DNA of 64,000 bases. Origin: Pseudomonas sp. Irchel s3h17 (GTDB lineage Bacteria > Pseudomonadota > Gammaproteobacteria > Pseudomonadales > Pseudomonadaceae). The notes under the pieces were generated by a model that saw nothing but the letters and a program-made list of their open reading frames with translations, did not search any database and had not been told where the DNA came from. The position numbers and the translations under genes are program-made. This document shows, piece by piece, positions 44,028 to 53,340 of this stretch; the stretch's first letter is position 1; every line of letters starts with the position of its first letter. Where the stretch lies: NCBI RefSeq assembly GCF_900187505.1, contig NZ_FYDL01000011.1, forward strand, positions 62,001-126,000, given 5' to 3'.

Positions 44028-45860
44028 ATGTGTGGAATTGTCGGCGCGGTAGCAGAACGTAACGTCACCGCCATTTTGCTCGAAGGCCTCAAGCGCCTTG
44101 AGTACCGGGGCTACGACAGTGCGGGTGTTGCGGTATTTACCAACGACAACACGCTGGAGCGTATGCGTCGTCCGGGCAAGGTCAGCGAACTGGATCAGGC
44201 CCTGGAAACCGCTCCGCTGGTCGGCCGCCTGGGTATCGCCCACACCCGCTGGGCAACTCACGGCGCCCCGTGCGAACGTAACGCCCACCCGCATTTCTCC
44301 GGTGACCTGGCTGTCGTGCATAACGGCATCATTGAAAACCACGAAGCCTTGCGCGAACAGCTCAAGGCACTGGGTTACGTGTTCACCTCCGACACCGATA
44401 CCGAAGTGATCGCGCACCTGCTCGATCACAAGCTCAAAGAGCTGGTCGACCTGACCGTCGCACTGAAGGCCACCGTCAAAGAACTTCACGGTGCTTACGG
44501 CCTGGCGGTGATCAGTGCTCTGCAGCCTGATCGTCTGGTCGCTGCTCGCAGTGGCAGCCCGTTGGTGATTGGCCTGGGCCTGGGTGAGAACTTCCTCGCC
44601 TCCGACCAGTTGGCGCTGCGTCAGGTCACCGATCGCTTCATGTACCTGGAAGAGGGCGACATCGCCGAAATCGGCCGTGACAGCGTGCAGATCTGGGATA
44701 TCGACGGCAAGGCGGTGGAGCGTGAATCGGTGCAGTACCGCGATGGTGCTGAAGCGGCCGAGAAGGGCGAGTTCCGTCACTTCATGCTCAAGGAAATCCA
44801 CGAGCAGCCGTCGGTTGTACAACGTACCCTGGAAGGTCGCTTGAGCCAGAACCAGGTACTGGTGCAAGCGTTTGGCCCGCAAGCGGCCGAACTGTTTGCC
44901 AAAGTGCGCAACGTGCAGATCGTGGCCTGTGGCACCAGCTATCACGCCGGCATGGTTGCCCGTTACTGGCTCGAAGAGCTGGCCGGTATCCCGTGCCAGG
45001 TCGAAGTTGCCAGCGAATTCCGTTACCGCAAGGTGGTGGTTCAACCCGACACCCTGTTTGTGACCATTTCTCAGTCCGGCGAGACCGCCGACACCCTGGC
45101 GGCCCTGCGCAATGCCAAGGAGTTGGGTTTCCTCGCCAGCCTGGCCATCTGCAACGTTGGCATCAGCTCGCTGGTGCGTGAATCCGACCTGACCCTGCTG
45201 ACCCAGGCGGGTCGAGAAATTGGTGTGGCGTCCACCAAAGCCTTTACCACTCAATTGGTCGGCCTGCTGCTGTTGACCCTGAGCCTGGGCCAGGTGCAAG
45301 GCACCTTGGCTGACGGTGTGGAAGCCCGGCTGGTCGAAGAACTGCGTCGCTTGCCCGCTCGCCTGGGTGAAGCGCTGGCCATGGACAGCACCGTGGAAAA
45401 AATCGCCGAGTTGTTCGCCGACAAGAACCACACCCTGTTCCTGGGGCGTGGTGCGCAGTTCCCGGTCGCGATGGAAGGTGCGCTCAAGCTCAAGGAGATT
45501 TCCTATATCCACGCCGAAGCCTACCCGGCAGGCGAGCTGAAGCATGGCCCGCTGGCGCTGGTCGATGACGACATGCCAGTGGTGACAGTGGCACCGAACA
45601 ATGAGCTGTTGGAGAAGTTGAAGTCCAACCTGCAGGAAGTTCGTGCCCGTGGCGGCCAGTTGATCGTGTTTGCCGACGAGAAAGCCGGCATGAGCAATGG
45701 CGAAGGCACCCACGTGGTGAACATGCCGCACATTCACGACATCCTGTCGCCGATCCTCTACACCATTCCGTTGCAACTGCTGTCGTACTACGTCGCCGTG
45801 CTCAAGGGCACTGACGTCGACCAGCCACGCAACCTGGCGAAGTCGGTGACTGTGGAATAA
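44028..45860 (+). CDS. glmS: Glutamine-fructose-6-phosphate aminotransferase (isomerizing)
   Basis: A 610-residue enzyme making glucosamine-6-phosphate. Cys2 after the initiator Met (MCGIVGAVAE) is the glutaminase nucleophile; two SIS isomerase domains follow (CGTSYHAG, SQSGETADT, STKAFTTQ) and the chain ends in the conserved NLAKSVTVE. CAGGAG precedes ATG 44,028. No ribozyme leader of the Gram-positive type is present. The last codons are the binding target of Tn7 TnsD in many bacteria. Confidence 0.98.
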   Translation: MCGIVGAVAERNVTAILLEGLKRLEYRGYDSAGVAVFTNDNTLERMRRPGKVSELDQALETAPLVGRLGIAHTRWATHGAPCERNAHPHFSGDLAVVHNGIIENHEALREQLKALGYVFTSDTDTEVIAHLLDHKLKELVDLTVALKATVKELHGAYGLAVISALQPDRLVAARSGSPLVIGLGLGENFLASDQLALRQVTDRFMYLEEGDIAEIGRDSVQIWDIDGKAVERESVQYRDGAEAAEKGEFRHFMLKEIHEQPSVVQRTLEGRLSQNQVLVQAFGPQAAELFAKVRNVQIVACGTSYHAGMVARYWLEELAGIPCQVEVASEFRYRKVVVQPDTLFVTISQSGETADTLAALRNAKELGFLASLAICNVGISSLVRESDLTLLTQAGREIGVASTKAFTTQLVGLLLLTLSLGQVQGTLADGVEARLVEELRRLPARLGEALAMDSTVEKIAELFADKNHTLFLGRGAQFPVAMEGALKLKEISYIHAEAYPAGELKHGPLALVDDDMPVVTVAPNNELLEKLKSNLQEVRARGGQLIVFADEKAGMSNGEGTHVVNMPHIHDILSPILYTIPLQLLSYYVAVLKGTDVDQPRNLAKSVTVE

Positions 45861-45890
45861 GTTATCCACAGCGAAATAAAACATGGTTCT
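45822..45890. other. Canonical attTn7 region at the glmS 3' end, apparently empty
   Basis: The coding end for KSVTVE is the site recognised by Tn7 TnsD, and Tn7 inserts about 25 bases after the stop, around 45,885 here. The sequence after it has no transposon end or tns genes. A TTATCCACA box is at 45,862-45,870. The exact insertion base is inferred from Tn7. Confidence 0.55.
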
Positions 45891-45907
45891 AGATAATTAA
45901 AACTGTC

Positions 45908-45970
45908 GCAGGAGCCGGCTGGGTCTGTCCTACCGCCTCCTGCCTTTCGCAACTGGCTCCGCTCCTACCC
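45908..45970. repeat. Degenerate REP-like inverted repeat after glmS
   Basis: CAGGAGCCGGCTG near 45,911 and its imperfect complement CTGGCTCCGCTCCTAC near 45,953 resemble diverged arms of a Pseudomonas REP pair. Weak. Confidence 0.4.
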
Positions 45971-46032
45971 TTGACCGTCCAACGGGCCGGGATCCTCGCG
46001 CCTGATGGACGAACACTGAGCAAAAGGCGCAG

Positions 46033-46941
46033 TTACAGGTGGAAATCGCCCGCCGCCTCCGGCTGGTAAAGCACTTTCCTGATTTCAATCCGGCGGGTCC
46101 GATCAGAAATTCGCCAGTCGATTGCATCCCCCTCCTGATAGCCCAGGATGGCGGCGCCGATGTCGGAATACACGGAATGCCTCCCTGCGTTGCTGTCCGC
46201 GTCTTCGGGGTAGACCAAGACCACTTCGATCTCTTCGTCGTCCAGCTGCAGCAAGGCCCTGGAGTTCATCGTGACGACATTGCACGCCACCTGCTGCGGC
46301 TTGACGACAATGGCTCGCTCAAGCTCATGTTCGAGTTCAACAACGGTCGGGCCTTGCTCGAGCGCGATTAGACTCTCGAGCCTGGCCTTGTCGATTTCAG
46401 TGATGTAGATCCTGGTGGAGTCGTCAACGGCACCTTCGCGCAAGAGCTGGAGGTAGCGCCCCACCGCCATGGAAAATGACTTCAATGTCGGCGTTTCGCT
46501 CTCAAGCACAAAGCCGCTGCGCAGAAAGGCTTTCAGCGAGCGCGCGTTGTCCGGGTGGATCTTGGCGATGAGTTTCTCGGCCCGCATGTCGAGGAAGGCC
46601 AGTTTCATGCCTTCGCGGATCGTGCGGGCGCCAAGGTTTCGGCCCCATTTGTCGCTGTCTCCGATGACCAGGACTATCTCGCAATTTGAGCCGGTCTTGA
46701 TGAGACGGACAAAGCCCACCGGGGCGTCATACCGGTCATAGGCCATGAAGAATCGGCCGCCCCGGTTGAATAGATGGGTCAGGATCGGCGATTGAGTCCG
46801 ATCGATGACTTGCTCGATGGAGCGGGAAACATGACGCGAATCGCTCAGATAGCAGGTGACGCGCTCATCCTCCAACCAATCCATCAGCGTCAGTGCGTGC
46901 GCCCGAGTAATTTCAGGGCACAGCGAAATGAAAGGCTTGTT
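46033..46941 (-). CDS. GNAT acetyltransferase fused to Rnk/GreA-C domain
   Basis: A 302-residue two-domain protein. The N-terminal half is a GNAT acetyltransferase (DAPVGFVRLI strand; VIGDSDKWGRNLGARTIREGMKLAF acetyl-CoA loop and helix; HPDNARSLKAFLRSGF). The C-terminal half (about 175-300) resembles nucleoside diphosphate kinase regulator Rnk: short coiled coil, then a GreA/GreB C-terminal beta domain (VVTMNSRALLQL, VVLVYPEDAD, YSDIGAAILGYQEGDAIDW). Such fusions are annotated in other Pseudomonas. Rnk-type domains bind RNA polymerase, so the acetyltransferase may act there; that is inference. Start set at ATG 46,941 (MNKPFISLCPEI); the frame extends to 46,995. Confidence 0.82.
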   Translation of the reverse strand, partial: NKPFISLCPEITRAHALTLMDWLEDERVTCYLSDSRHVSRSIEQVIDRTQSPILTHLFNRGGRFFMAYDRYDAPVGFVRLIKTGSNCEIVLVIGDSDKWGRNLGARTIREGMKLAFLDMRAEKLIAKIHPDNARSLKAFLRSGFVLESETPTLKSFSMAVGRYLQLLREGAVDDSTRIYITEIDKARLESLIALEQGPTVVELEHELERAIVVKPQQVACNVVTMNSRALLQLDDEEIEVVLVYPEDADSNAGRHSVYSDIGAAILGYQEGDAIDWRISDRTRRIEIRKVLYQPEAAGDFHL

Positions 46942-47208
46942 CATCTTCACCACATTTATTTGTAAAGGATGAAAGCCCTTCATGGCTATGGCCATGACGG
47001 TTCTTTCGGCAACCGGCTATTTTAAGACATAACGCGAGTAATGCCGAACCCGAACCCGTCAACCGCTCAAGCCTCGGTGAAGCCGACTATCAGTCGAACG
47101 ATCAGCGCTGCATCGTTCTGCCCCTTGATCCACCCCACACATCGGTCGGAAATCTGTTTGATATAAAAAATCTACCAAAGCAAAATCAATAAGACTTTGG
47201 AGGTTTCA
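46942..47208. other. Divergent intergenic region
   Basis: Holds the divergent promoters of the GNAT-Rnk gene and the LysR gene. The 50 bases before the LysR start are AT-rich. No gene seen. Confidence 0.4.
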
Positions 47209-48120
47209 ATGATAGAAACTCGCCTGCTACAGCAATTCATTGCCGTTGCCGAAGAACTGCACTTCAATCGGGCTGCGGTGCGCCTGCATATGGCTCAGCC
47301 GCCCCTGAGCCAAGCCATTCGCCGGCTGGAGAGCGAGATTGGTTTCCCGCTGTTCGAGCGCACGAACCGCAGCGTGTTGTTGACACCTGCCGGCACAGCA
47401 TTTCTGCAGACTGCCAGGTGCATTCTTCAGTCTCTCGATGAGGGCGTGACACATACCCGGCGTGTCGCCGAAGGGCTCGAGGGCCACCTCACGATGACAT
47501 TCATCAACATTGTGTCCTATGCCCCGTTGCTGCGGGCGCTACGCGGCTTCCGGCTCGCGTCGCCTGGGGTAGCGTTTACCATGAAGGAGGCCACGACCCA
47601 CGAGCAGGTGGAGGCGCTGGAGAGTGGCGCTGCTGATATCGGCTTCATGCGCACACCGGGGACGACCACGCCCCATCTGCGCTTCGAGACTATCCTGCGC
47701 GAGCCGATATGCGTCGCGCTGCCTGCTGGGCATCGGTTCGAGGACCACGCGTCCATCGAGTTGGCGTTACTCAAGGACGAGGCTTTCGTGGCGTCGCCCC
47801 GACCGCTGGGGCAAGGCTTTCACGATCAACTTATCGGTCTTTGCCAAGCCGCAGGGTTCCTGCCAAACATTGTTCAACAAGCACGGCAGTTGCAAACCTT
47901 GATCGCGTTAGTGGCCAGCGGGTTCGGCATTGCCCTGATACCCGCATCGCTGGCGATGGGAATGCACGAAGACATTGTCTTTCGCCCCATCATCGTGGAT
48001 GCGCCAGAAGAACTGCTGCATTTGGACCTGCTGATGGCGTGGAACGCGAATCAGGACTCGCCGATCCGGGACCGGCTAATCGAGGCAGTTCGAGGCGCTG
48101 TTCTGTCACTGACCCATTGA
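47209..48120 (+). CDS. LysR-family transcriptional regulator
   Basis: A 303-residue regulator. N-terminal winged HTH LLQQFIAVAEELHFNRAAVRLHMAQPPLSQAIRRLE (residues 5-40) and a periplasmic-binding-protein-like effector domain. The style (AQPPLSQAIRRLE, ERTNRSVLLTPAG) is near the BenM/CatR group, which sense aromatic acids. Start ATG 47,209 has GGAGG 5 nt upstream. The MFS gene follows in the same direction after 230 bases and may be its target. Confidence 0.9.
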   Translation: MIETRLLQQFIAVAEELHFNRAAVRLHMAQPPLSQAIRRLESEIGFPLFERTNRSVLLTPAGTAFLQTARCILQSLDEGVTHTRRVAEGLEGHLTMTFINIVSYAPLLRALRGFRLASPGVAFTMKEATTHEQVEALESGAADIGFMRTPGTTTPHLRFETILREPICVALPAGHRFEDHASIELALLKDEAFVASPRPLGQGFHDQLIGLCQAAGFLPNIVQQARQLQTLIALVASGFGIALIPASLAMGMHEDIVFRPIIVDAPEELLHLDLLMAWNANQDSPIRDRLIEAVRGAVLSLTH

Positions 48121-48352
48121 GACGTTCAGCGTCTTGTTTCGCGATAAAAACAGTATTTTACCAACATAGGAACTGGCACTACTGTACGGCAGCACCCGAT
48201 CTCAGAGTGAGGACAGGGGCATTCCTACTCCCGTGACTCACGTCGAAACACTGCATTGGACTTGTGAAAAAGGCCTGCCATTTCCATGGCAATGCCTGTT
48301 CTCTGCGCAGTTATCCCAAGGTCACTTCACTATTGCCGAACCAGGGACTGCC

Positions 48353-49528
48353 ATGCCTGCCGCCATTTATGTCTTTTCATTGTGTACCTTTGCATTCGGT
48401 CTCTCCGAGTTTGTCGTCGCAGGTTTGGTTTCCGCCATCGCGGCCGACCTCGACTCAAAAATTGCTGCAGTTGGCACCGCTATTGCCGCTTATGCCATGG
48501 GCGCACCGTTCATCACAGCCCTCGTCTCGCATTGGAGGGACAAGCACATTCTGATGCTTGCCATGGCGGTCCTCGCTGTCGGCAGCGTGCTGATGAGCCT
48601 TTCGCCGAATCTGCCCATGCTGCTGGTGATCCGGTTTCTGGTAGGCCTGGGCCATGGTGTTTTCATGGTGGTAGCATCGGACGCCGCGACGAAGCTGGTT
48701 GATCAGAAGCGTTCGGGACGGGCGCTATCCGTGGTGTGGATAGGATTGACACTCGCACTCGCCTTCGGCGTCCCGATTGGCACGTTTCTGGGCAGCATCT
48801 GGTCATGGCGGGGCATTTTCATGTCTATCGGGGTACTCAGCCTGTTGAGCATGCTCGGACTGCTGCTTTTCATGACCAGCAGCACAGAGCCTTCGGACGG
48901 CAGGCAAGCGAGCGCATGGAAAGGGATCAAGGCCATCACCCATCCGCAATTGCTCATCACCGCCGGCATCGGCGTACTCGTGAGCATTGCGACCTTTTCA
49001 TTCTTCACGTTCGTCTCTCCCTACTTGCTGAGAATCACCGAGGTGGACGTGCAGCGGCTGAGTCTGGGCATGCTGCTGTTTGGCCTGTGCTCCATCGTGG
49101 GGAATCTGCTTGGCGGCTATCAAGTGGACAAGATGGACGCCAACCGCAGCACCGTGATGGCATTGGCGGGCTTGGCCATAAACTTGATCGGCCTTTATTG
49201 GTTTAGTGGCTCTGCGCTCATGATGACGCTCTTGGTCGGCACACTGGGGGTCTTTTTCTTTTCCATCGTGACCATGTTGACACTGCGTCTGCTGAAACAG
49301 GCCCAGTGCTATATCCCGGAATCAACCGCCGTGGCCGCCGGATTGAATATCGCGTCCTTCAACCTGGGCACAGCACTGGGTGGAGTACTCGGCAGCATCA
49401 CCATTGCGTTCGGCAGCTTGTCGCACATCCCGCTAGTAGGGGCGTTGGTTGCTGCGTTGGCAGCCTCTGTGCTTTTCTTGCAAACCAAGCACTCCAGCAC
49501 GCAATCAACGCAAATTCAGCAAAGGTAG
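48353..49528 (+). CDS. MFS transporter (AraJ/drug-efflux type)
   Basis: A 391-residue protein with about 12 hydrophobic helices (FSLCTFAFGLSEFVVAGLV; AAVGTAIAAYAMGAPFITALVSHW; LVIRFLVGLGHGVFMVVAS) and the motif A-like SHWRDKH loop. The family exports sugars, aromatic compounds or antibiotics by proton antiport. ATG 48,353 is preferred to the frame start at 48,233, because the first helix begins right there and the preceding 40 residues are not membrane-like. Substrate not deducible. Confidence 0.88.
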   Translation: MPAAIYVFSLCTFAFGLSEFVVAGLVSAIAADLDSKIAAVGTAIAAYAMGAPFITALVSHWRDKHILMLAMAVLAVGSVLMSLSPNLPMLLVIRFLVGLGHGVFMVVASDAATKLVDQKRSGRALSVVWIGLTLALAFGVPIGTFLGSIWSWRGIFMSIGVLSLLSMLGLLLFMTSSTEPSDGRQASAWKGIKAITHPQLLITAGIGVLVSIATFSFFTFVSPYLLRITEVDVQRLSLGMLLFGLCSIVGNLLGGYQVDKMDANRSTVMALAGLAINLIGLYWFSGSALMMTLLVGTLGVFFFSIVTMLTLRLLKQAQCYIPESTAVAAGLNIASFNLGTALGGVLGSITIAFGSLSHIPLVGALVAALAASVLFLQTKHSSTQSTQIQQR

Positions 49529-49587
49529 TGGTCCTCGAGAAGTCCGAGCGCCTGACCCTTCGGCGACAGTTTTTATTCTCTAGAATC

Positions 49588-49618
49588 AAAAAATCGCAGC
49601 CCAGGCTGCGATTTTTTT
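49588..49618 (+). terminator. Rho-independent terminator
   Basis: AAAAAATCGCAGC/GCTGCGATTTTTT with a CCAG loop (49,588-49,600, 49,605-49,617), after the MFS gene and before the second LysR gene. Confidence 0.92.
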
Positions 49619-49638
49619 ATCCAGCCCGAGGACAGGCA

Positions 49639-50541
49639 ATGGACCGTTTTCAAGAAATGCAGGTGTTCATGGCCGTGGCCCATGACCAGGGCTTCGCGGC
49701 GGCAGCCCGGCGCCTTGGGCTGTCGGCTGCCAGCGTGACCCGGGCGGTGGCGGCGCTGGAAGTGCGGATCGGTGCGCAGTTGCTGATTCGCACCACGCGC
49801 ACTGTGCAACTGACAGAAGCGGGGCAGCGGTACCTGGAAGACTGTCGACGGATTCTCGCCGACATTCAGGACGCCGAAGAGTCGGCGGCGGGTAGCCATG
49901 CCGACCCCCGGGGGCAATTGACGATTACCGCGCCGGTGCTGTTTGGCGATTTGTACGTCACGCCGGTAGTGGTGGGCTTTCTTGAGCAGTATCCGCAGGT
50001 CAGCATCAATGCATTGCTGGTGGACCGGGTGGTGAGCCTGGTCGAGGAGGGCGTTGATGTTGCGGTGCGCATTGGCGAGCTGCCGGACAGCAGCCAGTAC
50101 GCGATTGCGGTCGGTGAGGTACGCCGGGTGGTGTGCGGCTCTGCCGACTACCTCAGGCGTTTTGGTCGCCCCCTGCACCCAGAGAAACTCGCCCGCGCGC
50201 GGATTATTGCCACCTCTGCCATCGGGCAGCAGCGCAGTTGGCCCTTTATGGCGGCGGGCGCCTCGATGAGTGTGCGCCTGGAGCCACGCATGGTGGTGAC
50301 GGCCAATCAGGCGGCCATCACGGCAGCAACCCTGGGCCTGGGGTTGACCCGCGTGTTGTCCTATCAGGTGGCGGACAAGGTGGCAGCCGGTGAGCTGGAA
50401 ATCGTCCTCGAGGATTTCGAGCTGCCGCCGTTGCCTATCCATGTGGTGTATCAAGGTGGGCGCAAGGCGCCGGCGCGGGTGCGCAGTTTTGTCGACTACG
50501 CAGTGCAGGCGCTGCGCGAGCATCCGGCATTACGCGGCTGA
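49639..50541 (+). CDS. LysR-family transcriptional regulator (second)
   Basis: A 300-residue LysR protein with N-terminal HTH MDRFQEMQVFMAVAHDQGFAAAARRLGLSAASVTRAVAALE and an effector domain. ATG 49,639 has GAGGACAGG upstream; the open frame extends back to 49,306 through the MFS gene and terminator, so that part is a shadow. It is upstream of a GST gene in the same direction, and the LysR-GST-PNPOx set may form one unit. Confidence 0.9.
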   Translation: MDRFQEMQVFMAVAHDQGFAAAARRLGLSAASVTRAVAALEVRIGAQLLIRTTRTVQLTEAGQRYLEDCRRILADIQDAEESAAGSHADPRGQLTITAPVLFGDLYVTPVVVGFLEQYPQVSINALLVDRVVSLVEEGVDVAVRIGELPDSSQYAIAVGEVRRVVCGSADYLRRFGRPLHPEKLARARIIATSAIGQQRSWPFMAAGASMSVRLEPRMVVTANQAAITAATLGLGLTRVLSYQVADKVAAGELEIVLEDFELPPLPIHVVYQGGRKAPARVRSFVDYAVQALREHPALRG

Positions 50542-50672
50542 GGCATTATTGCTGTGGGTGAAATGGTGGATTGCCTTTTCTGGTGATTCTGTTGTTTTTT
50601 CAGCTGACGCAAGATGGACTTCATCAGCGCGGTTCGCTCCTGAGCGGCGCGATTCCCCCTCTGGAGTCGACC

Positions 50673-51296
50673 ATGCACAGCATCAAACTCTACAACTTCC
50701 CTCGTTCCGGCCATGCCCATCGGGTGGAGCTGATGCTGTCTTTACTGGATTTGCCCACCGAACTGATTTTTGTCGATCTGGCGAAAGGTGAGCACAAGCA
50801 AGCCGATTTCCTCGCGTTGAATGCGTTTGGCCAGGTGCCGGTGATCGATGATCAAGGCGTGGTGCTGGCTGATTCCAACGCCATTTTGCTGTATCTGGCG
50901 CAAAAATATGGCCAGGGCCGTTGGCTGCCTGCCGACCCCGTGGGCGCTGCCAGGGTGCAGCGCTGGTTGTCGGTGGCGGCCGGGCCAATCGCCTATGGCC
51001 CGGCCGCCGCGCGCCTGATCACAGTATTTGGTGCCCCCCACAACGCGCAAGAAGTGATCGCCCGCGCCCACGCACTGCTCAAGGTGATGGATCAGGAACT
51101 CGCCACCTCCCGCTACCTGGTGGGTGACGAGCCGACCATCGCGGATGTTGCCGGCTACAGCTACATCGCCCACGCCCCGGAAGGCAATGTTGCCCTGGAC
51201 GAGTACGCCAACGTGCGGGCGTGGCTGGCGCGAATCGAAGCGCTGCCGGGTTTCGTGGCGATGCCCCGCACTGTCGCCGGCCTGCAAACCGCCTGA
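50673..51296 (+). CDS. Glutathione S-transferase family protein
   Basis: A 207-residue GST with thioredoxin-fold N terminus (IKLYNFPRSGHAHRVELMLSLLDL, then the conserved FGQVPVIDDQGVVLADSNAILLYLA) and an all-helical C-terminal domain with the DEPTIADVAGYSYI motif. It conjugates glutathione to an unknown substrate. ATG 50,673 follows GGAG; the frame start at 50,571 adds an unlikely leader. Confidence 0.92.
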   Translation: MHSIKLYNFPRSGHAHRVELMLSLLDLPTELIFVDLAKGEHKQADFLALNAFGQVPVIDDQGVVLADSNAILLYLAQKYGQGRWLPADPVGAARVQRWLSVAAGPIAYGPAAARLITVFGAPHNAQEVIARAHALLKVMDQELATSRYLVGDEPTIADVAGYSYIAHAPEGNVALDEYANVRAWLARIEALPGFVAMPRTVAGLQTA

Positions 51297-51327
51297 AACT
51301 GCGCCAAGTGCGCAGGGGAGTTGTGTG

Positions 51328-52227
51328 ATGGACGTTTCACCCTGGCACGCAGGTGAGCGGCAGTTGCAAACCCTGGTGGGAGTTGCTGAACGCATGGAGG
51401 CGTTCGGGCGCAAGGTGATCCGCACCGAGATGCCGGAGCAACATCGCCAGTTCTATGCTCAGTTACCCTTCATGCTGTTCGGTGCAGTCGACGCCCAAGG
51501 TAATCCTTGGGCCAGCGTTCTCGAGGACCCACCCGGTTTTGCCCATTCACCGCAACCTGCGCGGTTGCGCCTGGACAGCCTGCCCAGTCTCGATGATCCG
51601 GCGCAGGTACGGGCCGGCGCGGCGATCGGGTTACTGGGGATCGAACTGCACAGTCGTCGGCGCAACCGCCTCAATGGCCGGGTGTTGACGGTCGACGAGT
51701 TGGGGTTGAGTGTTGCGGTCGAGCAGGCCTTCGGCAATTGCCCGCAGTACATCCAGATCCGCCAGTTCGAGTCAGTGCCGCTGGCCGACCCGTCCGCACG
51801 CATCGTGCACTACCTGGAAGCCCTGGATGACGCGGCCCGGGCGCTGATTCGCACAGCCGACACCTTCTTTGTCGCCAGCTATGTGGATGTGGATAACTCA
51901 CGGGCGGTGGATGTTTCCCATCGTGGCGGTGTTGCCGGTTTTGTCCAGGTGCAGGGCAATCGCCTGACCATCCCCGACTTTGCCGGCAACCGCCACTTCA
52001 ATACCTTGGGCAACCTGCTGCTCAATCCCCGAGCGGGGCTGCTGTTCATCGATTTCACCACGGGTGATGTGCTGCAGCTCAGTGGTCGTAGCGAAATCAT
52101 CCTCGACGGGCCGCAAGTGGCGGCCTGCCAAGGCGCTGAAAGGCTGTGGACGCTGCAGGTGGAGCAGGTCGTGCGGCGTCCGGCGGCGCTGGCTCTACGC
52201 TGGCGCCGTTCAGGCATAGGACAGTGA
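51328..52227 (+). CDS. PNPOx-like flavin-binding family protein
   Basis: A 299-residue protein resembling the pyridoxamine 5'-phosphate oxidase-like split-barrel family (LPFMLFGAVDAQGNPWASVLEDP, then GVAGFVQVQGNRLTIPDFAGN and GNLLLNPRAGLLFIDF). Such proteins bind FMN; substrate unknown. AGGGGAG is 7 nt before ATG 51,328. It follows the GST gene by 31 bases and probably shares its transcript. The 3' end overlaps the convergent wbpZ gene by 18 bases. Confidence 0.85.
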   Translation: MDVSPWHAGERQLQTLVGVAERMEAFGRKVIRTEMPEQHRQFYAQLPFMLFGAVDAQGNPWASVLEDPPGFAHSPQPARLRLDSLPSLDDPAQVRAGAAIGLLGIELHSRRRNRLNGRVLTVDELGLSVAVEQAFGNCPQYIQIRQFESVPLADPSARIVHYLEALDDAARALIRTADTFFVASYVDVDNSRAVDVSHRGGVAGFVQVQGNRLTIPDFAGNRHFNTLGNLLLNPRAGLLFIDFTTGDVLQLSGRSEIILDGPQVAACQGAERLWTLQVEQVVRRPAALALRWRRSGIGQ

Positions 52228-53340
52228 CTTCTCGGCCAGCACTTCCTCGTACAACGCCGCCCACTGGCGACCCATTTCTTCAGCGCTGAACAACTGCCGG
52301 TAACGAGCCTCGGCCTTGACGCCCATGGCGGCGGCCTGTTGCGGGTTATCCCACAGGGTACGCATGGCCTGGCGCAAGGCCGGTGGATCGCTCGGTGGCA
52401 CCACCAGCCCGGTTTCGCCGTGACTGTTGATATAGCTGGTACCGGTACCGATCTCACTGGAGATCATCGGTTTGCCATACATCGCCCCTTCCAGCAGCGA
52501 AATGCCAAAGGCTTCCGAGCGCAGGTGCGAAGGAAACACGATGGCATAGCTCAGCTCCAGCAAGGCGGCCTTGTCCTCATCGTCGAGACGACCGAGGAAC
52601 TGGATATTGCGCAGGCCCAGTGCGGCGGCCTGCGCGTGCAATTCGGTCTCCAGCGGCCCGGCACCGACGATCACCACCGGGTAATCGACACCCTTGAGGG
52701 CTTCGAGCAGGATGTGCAGCCCTTTGTAGTAGCGCATCACCCCGACGAACAGGAAAAAGCGCTCGCCCAGGCGTTCCCGCCAACGGGCCATACGCTCAGG
52801 GTCGGACTTGGGGTAGGCGGCCTTGTTCAGGCCATAGGGAATGACCCGGGTCTTGTCCGGGAATTTTTTCAGCACTTCGCTGGTATGCAGGTAGTTCGGC
52901 GAGGCTGCGACAATCCGATCGGCGCTGGCCAGAAACCGCGTCATCAACGGCTGGTAGAGTTTGAGCAGGAGCTTCTGGCGGATGATGTCCGAGTGGTAGG
53001 TCACCACGCTCGGTTTGTTCATGCCGCTGAGAAAATGCACTACATCCATGAACGGCCAGGGGAAGTGATAGTTGATCACGTCAGCTTCGGCCGCCAGCTC
53101 ACGAAACTGTTTGAGCACGCTGTAGGAGAACCCGGTGGAGGCGATCTGCACATCGAGTTTGGCTCGGTGCACCTGGTGCTGGCCAAATGGGATAACCGCC
53201 GGCACGGGGTTGGCGCTCAATGTCAGCACCTGGCTCTCGATGCCATGGGCGGCGCCACTTTCACAGAGTTCGAACATCACGTGCTCGATGCCGCCGACGG
53301 TTTCCGACAGATAGGTTTTATAGAAATGTAGGACGCGCAT
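52210..53340 (-). CDS. wbpZ: A-band polysaccharide glycosyltransferase WbpZ
   Basis: A 376-residue GT4 (GT-B fold) glycosyltransferase starting MRVLHFYKTYLSETVGGIEHV, with the family EX7E region SEAFGISLLEGAMYGKPMISSEIG. In P. aeruginosa WbpZ is thought to add the first D-rhamnose of the common polysaccharide antigen after the WbpL-primed lipid carrier. It is the last gene of the eight-gene operon, with its start directly after the wbpY stop. Confidence 0.92.
   Translation of the reverse strand: MRVLHFYKTYLSETVGGIEHVMFELCESGAAHGIESQVLTLSANPVPAVIPFGQHQVHRAKLDVQIASTGFSYSVLKQFRELAAEADVINYHFPWPFMDVVHFLSGMNKPSVVTYHSDIIRQKLLLKLYQPLMTRFLASADRIVAASPNYLHTSEVLKKFPDKTRVIPYGLNKAAYPKSDPERMARWRERLGERFFLFVGVMRYYKGLHILLEALKGVDYPVVIVGAGPLETELHAQAAALGLRNIQFLGRLDDEDKAALLELSYAIVFPSHLRSEAFGISLLEGAMYGKPMISSEIGTGTSYINSHGETGLVVPPSDPPALRQAMRTLWDNPQQAAAMGVKAEARYRQLFSAEEMGRQWAALYEEVLAEKSLSYA

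Noticed and set aside
43900..44028. glmS ribozyme leader
   Set aside because: Only one base separates the regulator stop and glmS; no room and no such structure.
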